Source: a virus
DNA: 24,171 bases
Strand: one strand, 5' to 3'
Virus record (IMG/VR): IMGVR_UViG_3300021956_000468
Coordinates: 1-24,171 of that record
Under the pieces are notes generated by a model that saw only the letters and a program-made list of their open reading frames with translations, was not told the origin of the DNA and searched no databases. Position numbers and translations under genes: made by a program. Positions within the stretch are counted from its first letter, which is position 1; each line of letters opens with the position of its first letter. Positions 17,367-24,171 of this stretch are shown here, piece after piece.

Positions 17367-17675
17367 TTATGCTGGGAATTTTTCTTTGAGCCAGTTCTCC
17401 AGCATGAAGATGGCCCGGCTACCCATGTGGCCCGACACACCCACAAATGCCGCCGTCATCAACTGCGAGATTCCCGCGTTTTCGCAAAGCCAAAAAGTAA
17501 TCACGCCAGCAAATGCGCTTGTCACCAACTCACCAATGAACTCAATCAGATTGAAGACACGGGCGTGGCCCGTTTGCATTTTTCGCATGAAGTTCACAAT
17601 GCCTCCCAATATGGCGAGCAAGAAAACCCACGCGTATGTGAGCAATGAATATGAGGTTGGGTCTTTATCAAGCAC
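17367..17675 (-). CDS. Holin with three predicted membrane helices (lambda/P21-like family)
   Basis: A 102-residue protein with hydrophobic segments at about residues 10-31, 42-63 and 70-95 and a basic C-terminus. The motif VGVSGHMGSRAIFMLENWL resembles phage holins of the lambda/HP1 holin families. A GTG at 17675 is the start; AGGA is upstream at slightly long distance. The gene stop is ten bases before the adaptor ATG. Holins control the time of lysis by making holes in the inner membrane. It lies about 14 kb from the endolysin, which has its own holin-like neighbour; it may thus be a pinholin, a second holin, or a moved lysis gene. Membrane nature is clear, exact role is inferred. Confidence 0.65.
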   Translation of the reverse strand: MLDKDPTSYSLLTYAWVFLLAILGGIVNFMRKMQTGHARVFNLIEFIGELVTSAFAGVITFWLCENAGISQLMTAAFVGVSGHMGSRAIFMLENWLKEKFPA

Positions 17676-17717
17676 GGTGCGTGGTTCCTGTTCTGGCCGC
17701 TGTTGATGGGAAATTTC

Positions 17718-18551
17718 TTAGGCCGCATTGATGGCAGACCACCATACGGTGCCGGAGTCCTCGTTGGACTCGACGCCTTGCAGAATGACGATTTGCTCAA
17801 GTTTTAATTTGGCGTTTTCTTGCGCAAGCAATTTGCTTTGCTCGATGAAACTTTGATAGCGCGGCTGCACGTCAGCCGTGATGAGGGTTGCGTCGTTCTC
17901 GACGGACTCTTTGAACTCAACAATATCGCCGTAAGACTTGTGGGCCCATGCGAACACGGTTGGCAAATGGGCAAAGCCAGTGAGCGAATCTTTAAATGCT
18001 TGCGGCAATTCATCTGGCCCGGCAATGAAGTTGGTTTGCACGATTACCTCGCCTGTCGCGGCGTCGTGCTTCACTAGGTTTGCTCCGACTTTTTCGTAAT
18101 ACTCAATCGGCGCACCCGTGGCCAAGTCAAAGGCGACCCACTCGTATTCGATGCCATCGCAGCTTGCTTGGTGCTGGTACCAGTCAGTCACCACGCCATC
18201 TTTGACCTTGATGTGAAAGAGCTTATCGTTTGCGAAATAGCCGAAGGTGCGAGACCAGCGAGCGTTTGTCGTGAGGTTGAAAACGGAGTGGTTGTTAAAC
18301 AATGGGTTGGCACCTGACGCTACGAAAGCGCCAGCCTCACCAAAGGAAATCGGCTCTTGTGCAAACTTCGCACAATAAAACTGATAAGCCACATACCAGT
18401 CGGCAAGCATTATCTGGGTCACATCAAACACTGGCGTCATTGAGGCTTCGCGATTGATTTGCTCGCGCAACGTTGCCGCGAAATAGGTAGCCTCATCGAC
18501 GGTTGCAAAAGCAACGGTGCTGACGGTGAATGGATTGAAGATTTGGAACAT
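17718..18551 (-). CDS. Uncharacterised 277-residue protein of the fibre cassette
   Basis: I do not recognise this protein. The frame is open upstream to 19112, but that part is low-complexity sequence opposite the glycine-rich gene in another phase and not credible. The ATG at 18551 shares a base with the preceding stop (TAATG) and has GGAGG ten bases upstream, so the protein is 277 residues. It has mixed alpha/beta character, several aromatic-rich strands (TDWYQHQASCDGIEYEWVAF), and a C-terminal coiled-coil-like segment (QSFIEQSKLLAQENAKLKLEQ, about residues 230-252). Because it is translationally coupled to the adhesin gene, a role as fibre chaperone, cap or fibre-associated virion protein is plausible but unproven. 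Confidence 0.6.
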   Translation of the reverse strand: MFQIFNPFTVSTVAFATVDEATYFAATLREQINREASMTPVFDVTQIMLADWYVAYQFYCAKFAQEPISFGEAGAFVASGANPLFNNHSVFNLTTNARWSRTFGYFANDKLFHIKVKDGVVTDWYQHQASCDGIEYEWVAFDLATGAPIEYYEKVGANLVKHDAATGEVIVQTNFIAGPDELPQAFKDSLTGFAHLPTVFAWAHKSYGDIVEFKESVENDATLITADVQPRYQSFIEQSKLLAQENAKLKLEQIVILQGVESNEDSGTVWWSAINAA

Positions 18552-19390
18552 TAGGAAACGCCTCCATAAACCCGCACTTGTCCGGGGCCGGGCCATGAGA
18601 CTGCTTTGCCGTTCAAGTTGATGGCCTTGCCACCCGCACCACCGCCGCTGGTCAATGTGTACGCCATGTTGACGGAGCCGTTTCCACCGCCACCGCCTGC
18701 GCCACCGCCACCGCCCGCAGTCGCAGTCGATGAGCCGTTTGCGTTTTGGTAGGCAGAAGTACCGCCAGCGCCACCCCAGCCTCCGCCGCCACCACCCGCT
18801 GCGCCGCGTGAGTATGGGCCGCCACCAACTGCGCCACCTGCTGCACCTGTGCCGCTTGATGAGTTGCCACCTGCGCCGTTGCCGCCTGCGGTCGTGTTCG
18901 CACCACCGCCGCCGCCGCCACCGCCACCGATGTAGCCGTTGTTGACGATTGCCGTGGCATAGCCAAGCGAAAGCGCGGCACCACCAGCACCGCCAACACC
19001 CGTTGCGCCAGCGCCGGGCGTGCCCGTGATGTAGCTGTTGTTTACAAGCGTCAGCGTGTCGCCCGTCGTTCCGCCAGTCAACGTCAAGCCAACGCCGCCA
19101 GAGCCGTAGCAAATGCCACTGACCGTGACGGTGATGTCCGATACCCCGGCGACGTAGCCACCAATGGCTGCCACGTTGAGCGCCACGTTGGCACCACCGC
19201 CCAGCGTCGTTGAGACTGCCACGCGGTTTGATTTGCCGCGTCCATCGCTCATGCTGATTGCACCACTGGCCTTGCCAAATAGTGTGCGCACCGCTGAGTC
19301 ATTCAGGCTTCGCGCTGACGTACCTGCGGCACCAAGCTCAACGCTCACTTGCGAAAATGAAATTGGGTTTGGTGAGACTGGTAGGGTCAC
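18551..19390 (-). CDS. Glycine-rich adhesin-like tail protein
   Basis: A 279-residue protein. Residues 1-55 ([12 protein letters not shown] ... [22 protein letters not shown]) match a small N-terminal domain widespread in phage tail proteins. Residues 60-120 are beta-rich ([21 protein letters not shown]). About 140-255 is dominated by glycine, including a run of about nine, with interspersed Ala, Ser and Asn. This resembles the polyglycine-II bundles of T4-like gp38 adhesins and glycine-rich ends of other receptor-binding proteins. The start is GTG at 19390; it overlaps the fibre gene's stop by four bases (GTGA). A receptor-recognition role at the fibre tip is the likely reading. Confidence 0.7.
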   Translation of the reverse strand: MTLPVSPNPISFSQVSVELGAAGTSARSLNDSAVRTLFGKASGAISMSDGRGKSNRVAVSTTLGGGANVALNVAAIGGYVAGVSDITVTVSGICYGSGGVGLTLTGGTTGDTLTLVNNSYITGTPGAGATGVGGAGGAALSLGYATAIVNNGYIGGGGGGGGGANTTAGGNGAGGNSSSGTGAAGGAVGGGPYSRGAAGGGGGGWGGAGGTSAYQNANGSSTATAGGGGGAGGGGGNGSVNMAYTLTSGGGAGGKAINLNGKAVSWPGPGQVRVYGGVS

Positions 19391-21306
19391 TTGAGTGCGG
19401 CCTTAATGGACTGAATCTCAGAGTCGATTTCTTTGATTGCTTCAATCAAAAGCGGAATCAAGCGGTCGTACTGCACGGTCAAGAACTTGGCATCGCATGG
19501 CGCGGGTGCTGTCACCTCGGGCAGTGTTGCGTAGCACTGCTGTGCCGACACGCCCACCTCGCGCTTGACCTGATAGCCGTATGACTGCGCCAGCTCGTTG
19601 GCTTCGTAGTAGAAGCCGCTCAAGGTGCGCACTTTGGCCAAAGCGTCTTGAATCAGGCCGAGGCGCTTTTTGAGTCGGTCGTCAGAGTAGTAGGCCGTAA
19701 TGTTGCCGAAGGCGCGAATCTCGCCCTTCACGCCCGATGCGGCAGTGCCAACACCCAGCGAGTTGGCTGCGCCATCTGTGTTGATGTCCAAGCCAACGCC
19801 TTGTGGGCCAGTTGCACCTTGTGGGCCCGTGGGTCCAGTCGGTCCAGTCGAGCCAGTTGTGCCCGTTGGGCCTTGGATGCCCTGCGCGCCTGTGGAGCCT
19901 TGTGGTCCAGTTGGGCCAGCGGGTCCAGTTGCGCCCGTGGTACCCGTCGCGCCCGTCAAACCAGTGTCGCCCTTGGCGGCCACCTTGTTCCATTGCGTTG
20001 TCGCAAGGTCGGTGGGAATCACGTTGGTTGAGGATTGCAGCGCAACCCATGAGCTGCCACCGTATGACACGACATCATCAACGACATACGCCGTTGTGCT
20101 GTACCAAACGCCCTTCCAGTTCATGCCCTTTGCGCCCTGAATGCCTTGTGGGCCTTGGACGCCTTGAACACCCTGCGCGCCTGTTGCGCCAGTATTCCCG
20201 GTCAAGCCTTGCGGACCAGTTAAGCCCGTGGGGCCAGTTGGACCAGTTGGGCCAGTCAAACCTTGTGGACCCGTCAGGCCCGTGGGGCCAGTCATGCCCG
20301 TGGGACCAGCTGGCCCGGTGTTGCCTGTTGGGCCAGTCATACCAGTTGGACCAAGCGGGCCAGTGGGGCCGAGTGGGCCAACGTCGCCTTGAATGCCTTG
20401 CAGTCCTTGTGGGCCGATAGGACCAACGGGTCCCATGGGGCCGACTAAGCCCTGCACGCCTTGGTCGCCTTTTTCGCCCTTGCCGAATGGCACGCCACCC
20501 GACCACACGCCAGCGGTGTTACCTAGGCGAACGTACAAGAAGCCGTTATCAGTGGCCAAGAAAGAATAGCCCGCGAGCTCTGCGTTGTGGGTTGCGCGGT
20601 CGGCATACAAGCCAACGGAATCCACATGGAACGATTGCCCTGCGCTACCTTGAACACCTTGCGGACCTTGCGGACCTGTGGGGCCTTGATCGCCCTTGGC
20701 ACCTTGAATGCCTTGCGTGCCTTGCGGACCTTGTGGGCCAGTGGCTCCAGTTGAGCCAGTTGCACCCGTGGTGCCGATTGGACCAGTTGGGCCCGTGTCG
20801 CCTTTGAGGCCAATGGTGCCTTGCGCGCCTTGTGGACCAGCCGGACCAGTCAAGCCCGTGTCGCCTTTGAGTCCTGTGGGGCCTGTGAGTCCTTGAGTAC
20901 CTTGTGGTCCCGCTACACCTGTGTCGCCTTTGACACCTTGGGGGCCTTGCGCGCCTTGAGGGCCGAGGGCACCAGCTGGACCCGTTGGGCCGCGCTCACC
21001 AATTTGACCTTGTTGGCCAGTTAAGCCAGCGGGGCCTTGCAGTCCTTGGGGACCTTGGGGGCCAGTGTTGCCTTGCGGGCCTTGTGGGCCGGGAATGCCG
21101 TTGAGCAATTCGGCGGCAAGTGTGCTGCGGCTGACGACGCCATCTTTGAGGGTGCCGTCGTCTTTTTGAATTTGGGCGAGATTGTTTTCAATCCCGCTGA
21201 TTGAGGTTGCAGCCGCATCTAACTCTCGGTTGATGGCCGAGTGGTCGGTATCGTCGCCTGTGCGCTCGGTAAAGTCGGTAGTGCGTTGATACGCTTGCGG
21301 CTGCAT
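19387..21306 (-). CDS. Collagen-like tail fibre with C-terminal S74 intramolecular chaperone
   Basis: A 639-residue trimeric fibre. An N-terminal virion-attachment/coiled region (about 1-68) leads into Gly-X-Y collagen-like segments at about 70-223, 277-394 and 446-504. They are interrupted by two globular inserts: about 224-276 ([23 protein letters not shown]...) and about 395-445 ([28 protein letters not shown]), the latter resembling a CBM5/12-type module. Residues about 541-639 form a peptidase S74 chaperone: [10 protein letters not shown] at the start, REVGVSAQQ, and [16 protein letters not shown]. By family knowledge self-cleavage would occur just before S541. The ATG at 21306 has AGGGAGA upstream. 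It is the first gene of the overlapped fibre cassette. Confidence 0.88.
   Translation of the reverse strand: MQPQAYQRTTDFTERTGDDTDHSAINRELDAAATSISGIENNLAQIQKDDGTLKDGVVSRSTLAAELLNGIPGPQGPQGNTGPQGPQGLQGPAGLTGQQGQIGERGPTGPAGALGPQGAQGPQGVKGDTGVAGPQGTQGLTGPTGLKGDTGLTGPAGPQGAQGTIGLKGDTGPTGPIGTTGATGSTGATGPQGPQGTQGIQGAKGDQGPTGPQGPQGVQGSAGQSFHVDSVGLYADRATHNAELAGYSFLATDNGFLYVRLGNTAGVWSGGVPFGKGEKGDQGVQGLVGPMGPVGPIGPQGLQGIQGDVGPLGPTGPLGPTGMTGPTGNTGPAGPTGMTGPTGLTGPQGLTGPTGPTGPTGLTGPQGLTGNTGATGAQGVQGVQGPQGIQGAKGMNWKGVWYSTTAYVVDDVVSYGGSSWVALQSSTNVIPTDLATTQWNKVAAKGDTGLTGATGTTGATGPAGPTGPQGSTGAQGIQGPTGTTGSTGPTGPTGPQGATGPQGVGLDINTDGAANSLGVGTAASGVKGEIRAFGNITAYYSDDRLKKRLGLIQDALAKVRTLSGFYYEANELAQSYGYQVKREVGVSAQQCYATLPEVTAPAPCDAKFLTVQYDRLIPLLIEAIKEIDSEIQSIKAALK
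19790..21110 (-). repeat. Degenerate tandem 9-base (Gly-X-Y) coding repeats of the fibre gene
   Basis: Most of this interval consists of approximate 9-base units coding Gly-X-Y (commonly [15 protein letters not shown]), in three blocks divided by two unique inserts. The same short phrases recur many times in different order, which makes the DNA prone to slippage or unequal recombination. It also makes the opposite strand look like long proline-rich open frames. Confidence 0.8.
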
Positions 21307-21330
21307 AAGGTCTCCCTCTAAACCCGCCGC

Positions 21331-21678
21331 TTAGGCGTTTTGTGTGTCGGTGGCTGGTGCGGCTTTTTTGCCTGCGGCTTGTTTTGCCAAAGGCTCGTCT
21401 TCAACGACAACCTTCTCAACCAACTCGGCCAAGCGTGCGCCTTCGTCGTCGCCATACACGTTGGCAACCACGTCGCTGCCGTACTTGGCACTCAAGCGCT
21501 CGAACTCGCCATCGCCGTCAATAGAAATCACGCCAGCGGCATCGCCTTCTGACACGTTCTCTTTGCCGAACAGCTTGCGCAGAACGATCATTTCGTAAGG
21601 GGGAATGGTCACTGGGGTGATGGTGTTTGCATCACGTCGGATGGTGACGTTAATCAGGGGGACATTCACATTGCTCAT
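21331..21678 (-). CDS. Uncharacterised 115-residue protein after the capsid terminator
   Basis: I do not recognise a named family. The protein starts at the ATG at 21678 with GAGG seven bases upstream. It has a beta-like N-terminal part (VNVPLINVTIRRDANTITPVTIPPYEMIVLRKLFGKENV), an acidic middle and a Lys/Ala-rich flexible tail (LAKQAAGKKAAPATDTQNA). It sits between the capsid gene and the fibre gene, separated from the former by a strong terminator. Small head-completion, decoration or fibre-connection proteins occur at such places, but nothing in the sequence decides. Confidence 0.6.
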   Translation of the reverse strand: MSNVNVPLINVTIRRDANTITPVTIPPYEMIVLRKLFGKENVSEGDAAGVISIDGDGEFERLSAKYGSDVVANVYGDDEGARLAELVEKVVVEDEPLAKQAAGKKAAPATDTQNA

Positions 21679-21704
21679 TGCATACCTCGCATTGCTCTCG
21701 GTTT

Positions 21705-21738
21705 CAAAAAACCCCGGCAGGGTTGAATCTGCCGGGGT
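21705..21738 (-). terminator. Strong rho-independent terminator after the major capsid gene
   Basis: In transcript sense, a perfect 10-bp stem ACCCCGGCAG/CTGCCGGGGT with an eight-base loop is followed by a run of Ts, 15 bases after the capsid stop codon. It is a textbook intrinsic terminator. Its position directly after the capsid gene parallels T-phi after gene 10 in T7, where partial readthrough lowers expression of the downstream tail genes. Confidence 0.9.
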
Positions 21739-21752
21739 GACTCAATCACTGG

Positions 21753-22799
21753 TTAGGCGATTGCGAGGACAGCTTGCGCGTTGCTGCGGCTCAAGGACAG
21801 AGCCAAGCGCAAGTTGACCATCGCGTACATGGCCAACACGTCGTGAGGACGGATAGGCGTCACGATGTCCATGTCGTCGTCGCGCAACTTCAAATACTTG
21901 GTATTCAAGAAGTAGCAGCGCTTTTCCCACTGGACGGTTGGAGTTTCCAAAGCGTCGAGGTCTTCAAATGAGGGGTCCCAAATGATTTCCACGCCCTTGA
22001 AGAACAAACCAGTGTTCACACCAGAACCCACACCCGCATCGAGCGTCTTGACGCTCTTGGCATCGGCCATGTTCGTGACGGTGATTTCCTTGCGGTACGC
22101 GTCAATGAACTTGCCACCAGCCAAGATGAAGTTGGGCGAGCCGCCGTGCTTGATAGCCTTGCGCCATGCGAATTCCATGCGTTGAGCCAACGTACCAGCG
22201 GTTCCAGTTTGAATCGCGGTCTCAGCGTAGTTGCGCCAGTAAGTAGCGCTCGCACGGTCCAAGCCACCCACAACGCCAGTCGTAGGCGCAATGGAGATCA
22301 AGGAATCCAAGCCAGTCACAGCGTCAGCACTTTGGGTGCCGCTGCGGTGCAATTCCATGTCCAGCTTTTGCATGAAGCCTTCTTTCAAAGACTCCATCTG
22401 CTCGTCGAGCAAGTTCAACAGTTGAACTTTCTCGTTCTGCTCCAGCTTGAATGCACCCTTGTCGCCTTCGCGCACTTTGATGCCAGCACCAAACAAGCGG
22501 TCATAGTCGAGGTACAAGCCATCAACAGCACGACGCCATGGGAATGCGGCTTGCTCAGTGGTGTTGCGTTTGTTGAAGGCCACGGCTGCTTCGCCGTATG
22601 CCCAGTTGAAGTTGCTGCCGTAGTCTTTGCGGATGTTCTCCACAACGTTCTGACGGGCACCCATGAAGGACTTGCGACCTTCCATGAGTTTTTTCAGCAA
22701 AGGGCGCTCCGTGGCGATTTGGTCCACGGGCATGTTGCGCAAGTATTCGTCCAAAGATACTTTGGCCAGCTCTTGCAAGTCTGCGTTTGAAATAGGCAT
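21753..22799 (-). CDS. Major capsid protein
   Basis: A 348-residue protein, the right size for an HK97-fold shell subunit without a long delta domain. The segment TGLDSLISIAPTTGVVGGLDRASATYWRNYA (about residues 164-194) is a pattern common to many phage capsid proteins, and LSRSNAQAVLAIA closes the C-terminus. The N-terminus (LQELAKVSLDEYLRNMPVDQIATERPLLKKLM) and following FMGARQNVVENI are also family-like. GGAG precedes the ATG by seven bases. It comes after scaffold-like and capsid-associated genes, as expected. It is bounded on both sides by hairpin/T-tract structures, suggesting independent high-level expression. Confidence 0.82.
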   Translation of the reverse strand: MPISNADLQELAKVSLDEYLRNMPVDQIATERPLLKKLMEGRKSFMGARQNVVENIRKDYGSNFNWAYGEAAVAFNKRNTTEQAAFPWRRAVDGLYLDYDRLFGAGIKVREGDKGAFKLEQNEKVQLLNLLDEQMESLKEGFMQKLDMELHRSGTQSADAVTGLDSLISIAPTTGVVGGLDRASATYWRNYAETAIQTGTAGTLAQRMEFAWRKAIKHGGSPNFILAGGKFIDAYRKEITVTNMADAKSVKTLDAGVGSGVNTGLFFKGVEIIWDPSFEDLDALETPTVQWEKRCYFLNTKYLKLRDDDMDIVTPIRPHDVLAMYAMVNLRLALSLSRSNAQAVLAIA

Positions 22800-22819
22800 G
22801 TCACTGCTCCGAATGAAAA

Positions 22820-22862
22820 GTTAAAAAACACCTTTCATGCCGTGAAGGGACGCAAACCCTTC
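22820..22862 (-). promoter_or_regulatory. Attenuator-like element in the capsid leader (two mutually exclusive hairpins)
   Basis: In transcript sense, GAAGGG (22862-22857) can pair perfectly with CCCTTC (22849-22844) around a seven-base loop. The same CCCTTCA (22849-22843) can instead pair, with one mismatch, with TGAAAGG (22837-22831), a hairpin followed by TGTTTTTT. Only one can form at a time, so the first would act as antiterminator and the second as terminator or 5' element. It ends about 20 bases before the capsid ATG. Confidence 0.5.
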
Positions 22863-22879
22863 GATTCAGCTTCTCGGCT

Positions 22880-22896
22880 CCCGACGCGACTTCGGG
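22880..22896 (-). promoter_or_regulatory. Stable hairpin in the capsid leader
   Basis: CCCGA and TCGGG pair perfectly around a seven-base loop, 18 bases upstream (in transcript sense) of the alternative hairpins. It may be part of the same folded leader. The wider interval 22800-23102 has no credible gene; it holds this set of inverted repeats, and presumably a promoter that I could not identify with confidence. Confidence 0.45.
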
Positions 22897-23058
22897 TACA
22901 GCTTTTGCCAAGACGCTTTGCGCTACTGGACGCGACCCCAGCGGTGACAGCGGTAATTGAGGCATGTTCCGCATCGAAGTAATGGCTGGGTTGTTGCGGC
23001 TGGCGAACTCCGCTTACGCTCTTTACAACTCAGTCACCACAACGATGCAGGACTTGGT

Positions 23059-23103
23059 AAAAACAAATATATGCGTCAGTCAATACACCGACGGATATTT
23101 GTT
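23059..23103 (-). terminator. AT-rich inverted repeat with T-tract after the 124-residue gene
   Basis: Arms AACAAATAT and ATATTTGTT are perfect 9-bp complements; after a short bulge CGTC/GACG extends the stem inward, with a twelve-base loop. On the transcript the stem runs into TTTTTACC. It starts at the stop codon of the capsid-associated gene. It may be a weak intrinsic terminator; the symmetry would also suit a protein-binding operator. Confidence 0.5.
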
Positions 23104-23477
23104 CACATTGATTGCATCTTTTTTGCAACCTTGCTCATTGCACCCGCTTGGCCACGGGTCAACTCGCCCTCGTCCACTTCCTCGTCAAGCTCGTCGAGCT
23201 CCAAGTCCATGTGCGTGATTTGCAATTCAATGCTTCGGTTGTTCGAGTTCTCGCTTGCTGATTGGCGCGAGCTAATCACCTTGGCTTTGGCTTCAAACAT
23301 GAGCACGGTGCCCACGGCTGGCAGCTCTGTGATACCCAGCTTTTTGAGCTCTGCATCGTCCAGCGTCAGGCGCGTGCCGTATGAATAGCGCTCACCTTCG
23401 CCGGGGCCAGCAAGGGCGTATTCCTTGGATTCCTTCTTGGCTTCTGCCTTGGTGATTTTTAAGTCGGTCAATGCCAT
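23103..23477 (-). CDS. Small capsid-associated phage protein
   Basis: A 124-residue protein of a type often found between scaffold and capsid genes: a Lys/Glu-rich start (LKITKAEAKKESKEYA), then YSYGTRLTLDDAELKKLGITELPAVGTVLMFEAKAKVISSRQS, then RSIELQITHMDLELDE and an acidic and then basic tail. I know this pattern from many phage genomes as a small capsid-region protein, sometimes described as a capsid staple or head protein; I am not certain of the function. The ATG at 23477 has only a weak purine-rich ribosome site, and lies 27 bases after the scaffold stop. The stop codon touches an inverted repeat. Confidence 0.65.
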   Translation of the reverse strand: MALTDLKITKAEAKKESKEYALAGPGEGERYSYGTRLTLDDAELKKLGITELPAVGTVLMFEAKAKVISSRQSASENSNNRSIELQITHMDLELDELDEEVDEGELTRGQAGAMSKVAKKMQSM

Positions 23478-23504
23478 GGTGTTTTCTTTCAGTTACGTTG
23501 AGGC

Positions 23505-24171
23505 TCACAAGCCCATGTTGTCCATACGCTGCGCGAGGCGGTCGATGGGATTTGCGGATGAAGCGGTTGGCGTGCCAAGCGTGGCCGGGCGTGAGCGCAT
23601 GGGTTGCTCATGCGTCACCACTGGAGCCTTGGGCACCACGATGCCGTCATACATCATCTTGATGGTGGCGGCCCACTGGTTTGGCTGGTAGGTGCTCACG
23701 AAGGCTTGCAGGTTGGCAGGGTTGCGAAAGTGCTCACTGATTGCCTTCATGCGCGCTGGGTGGTCCACCTCGTTCTTGCGCGTGTCAAGGTAGGTTTCCA
23801 TGGCGCTTGCAGCGGTTTGCACGGTCTGCTGGTACTGCTGGTGCTGCTCTTGCGTTTGCTGCACTTGCTGGGCCTGCTGCGTCTTGGCAGCTTCGGTCTT
23901 GCGGTACTTGGCCAACTCCACGGCCTTGTCGCGCGTGATCTCCATGTTGTCCACCGCTGCCTTGAGGTCGTCTTGGCCTTCGAGCAAGTCAATGCCCGGC
24001 GCTTCCACACCCAACTTTTGATACAACGCGGCACGCTGGCCCTCGATCATTTCCAAGGCCACGCGCAAGTCGGTCTCTTTGCCCGAGTTCATTAAGCGGC
24101 CAAACTCCAAGGTCTGCGCAAAGTCTTGCGGTGTCATGCCCGTGGATGTCACCAACTGCTTGAACTCGGTC
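23505..24171 (-). CDS. Scaffold-like capsid assembly protein (partial, N-terminus beyond window)
   Basis: The frame is open to the right edge, so the real start is outside; 222 residues are visible. The protein is highly helical and charged, with a Gln-rich coiled coil (AAKTQQAQQVQQTQEQHQQYQQTVQ in the middle), a segment DHPARMKAISEHFRNPANLQAFVSTYQPNQWAATIKMMYDG, a Pro-rich linker, and a short helical C-terminus (NPIDRLAQRMDNMGL). Such architecture, and position upstream of the capsid gene, are typical of phage scaffolding proteins, whose C-terminus contacts the capsid subunit. There is no protease motif in the visible part. Confidence 0.72.
   Translation of the reverse strand, partial: TEFKQLVTSTGMTPQDFAQTLEFGRLMNSGKETDLRVALEMIEGQRAALYQKLGVEAPGIDLLEGQDDLKAAVDNMEITRDKAVELAKYRKTEAAKTQQAQQVQQTQEQHQQYQQTVQTAASAMETYLDTRKNEVDHPARMKAISEHFRNPANLQAFVSTYQPNQWAATIKMMYDGIVVPKAPVVTHEQPMRSRPATLGTPTASSANPIDRLAQRMDNMGL

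Larger units (their letters stand above)
2700..24171 (-). mobile_element. Prophage (short-tailed phage), one end and late genes
   Basis: From about 2,700 to the right edge all supportable genes are phage virion or lysis genes on one strand, directly adjoining the host tig-clpP-clpX cluster. Left edge is approximate (about 2690-2830); the right edge is outside. The virion genes suggest a podovirus with T7-like late order. Integration is inferred from the junction only; no integrase or duplicated attachment core is seen here. A chimeric assembly would be the main alternative. Confidence 0.75.

Noticed and set aside
17357-17446. Thirty-codon N-terminal extension of the adaptor protein
   Set aside because: It would overlap the holin gene and has no ribosome site, whereas the internal ATG at 17356 has AAGGA at good distance.
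18552-19112. Upstream extension of the 277-residue protein
   Set aside because: The added part is Arg/Trp-rich low-complexity sequence read out of phase within the glycine-rich gene; the ATG at 18551 has a good ribosome site and a TAATG overlap.
19648-20896. Proline- and cysteine-rich plus-strand frames
   Set aside because: They are mirror translations of the collagen-like Gly-X-Y repeats and have no ribosome sites worth note.
19790-21110. CRISPR-like or intergenic tandem repeat array
   Set aside because: The units are 9-base codon triplets inside a fibre gene with no unique spacers of constant length.
22964-23218. Plus-strand open frame starting MFRIEVMAG in the capsid leader
   Set aside because: It has a purine-rich sequence before its ATG and a fairly protein-like first half, but it runs antisense into the 124-residue gene, crosses the AT-rich palindrome and ends in low-complexity sequence. 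A short antisense peptide cannot be fully excluded.

Overview
The window joins a bacterial chromosome to a large block of phage genes. Bases 1 to about 2,690 hold the clpX (partial), clpP and tig genes on the minus strand. Their order and close spacing (tig, then clpP, then clpX in transcription order) and the protein sequences fit a Burkholderiales host, probably Comamonadaceae; the family assignment is inference from sequence style. Bases from about 2,700 to the right edge hold phage virion and lysis genes, also all on the minus strand, so the phage late operon reads toward tig. I interpret this as one end of a prophage inserted upstream of tig. The other end, the integrase, the replication genes, the terminase and the portal lie outside the window.

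In transcription order (right to left) the phage genes are: a scaffold-like protein (cut by the window edge), a small capsid-associated protein, a 302-base untranslated leader, the major capsid protein, a strong terminator, a 115-residue protein, a collagen-like tail fibre with a self-cleaving S74-type chaperone, a glycine-rich adhesin-like protein, an unknown 277-residue protein, a three-helix holin, a head-tail adaptor, a tail-nozzle or DNA-stabilisation protein, a 138-residue GNAT-like protein, three alanine- and glutamine-rich presumed internal virion proteins, one giant 2,743-residue protein, a second membrane (holin-like) protein and a GH24 endolysin. There is no tape-measure, sheath or baseplate gene, so a short-tailed (podovirus-type) virion is the natural reading. 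The order scaffold, capsid, adaptor, nozzle, small gp13-sized protein, internal proteins and very large internal protein resembles T7-like phages, with a fibre and holin cassette inserted between capsid and adaptor.

The most unusual items are three. First, the giant protein combines an ejection-protein-like N-terminus, domains of the kind described in polyvalent proteins, two separate HExxH zinc-peptidase motifs, and an LPD38-like C-terminal region. Second, the capsid gene is isolated by hairpins with T-tracts on both sides, and its leader holds what looks like two mutually exclusive hairpins (an attenuator arrangement). Third, the fibre cassette is translationally overlapped (GTGA, then TAATG) and couples a collagen-like fibre to a glycine-rich adhesin. 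Functions of the internal proteins, the 115-residue protein and the 277-residue protein cannot be assigned from the sequence alone.
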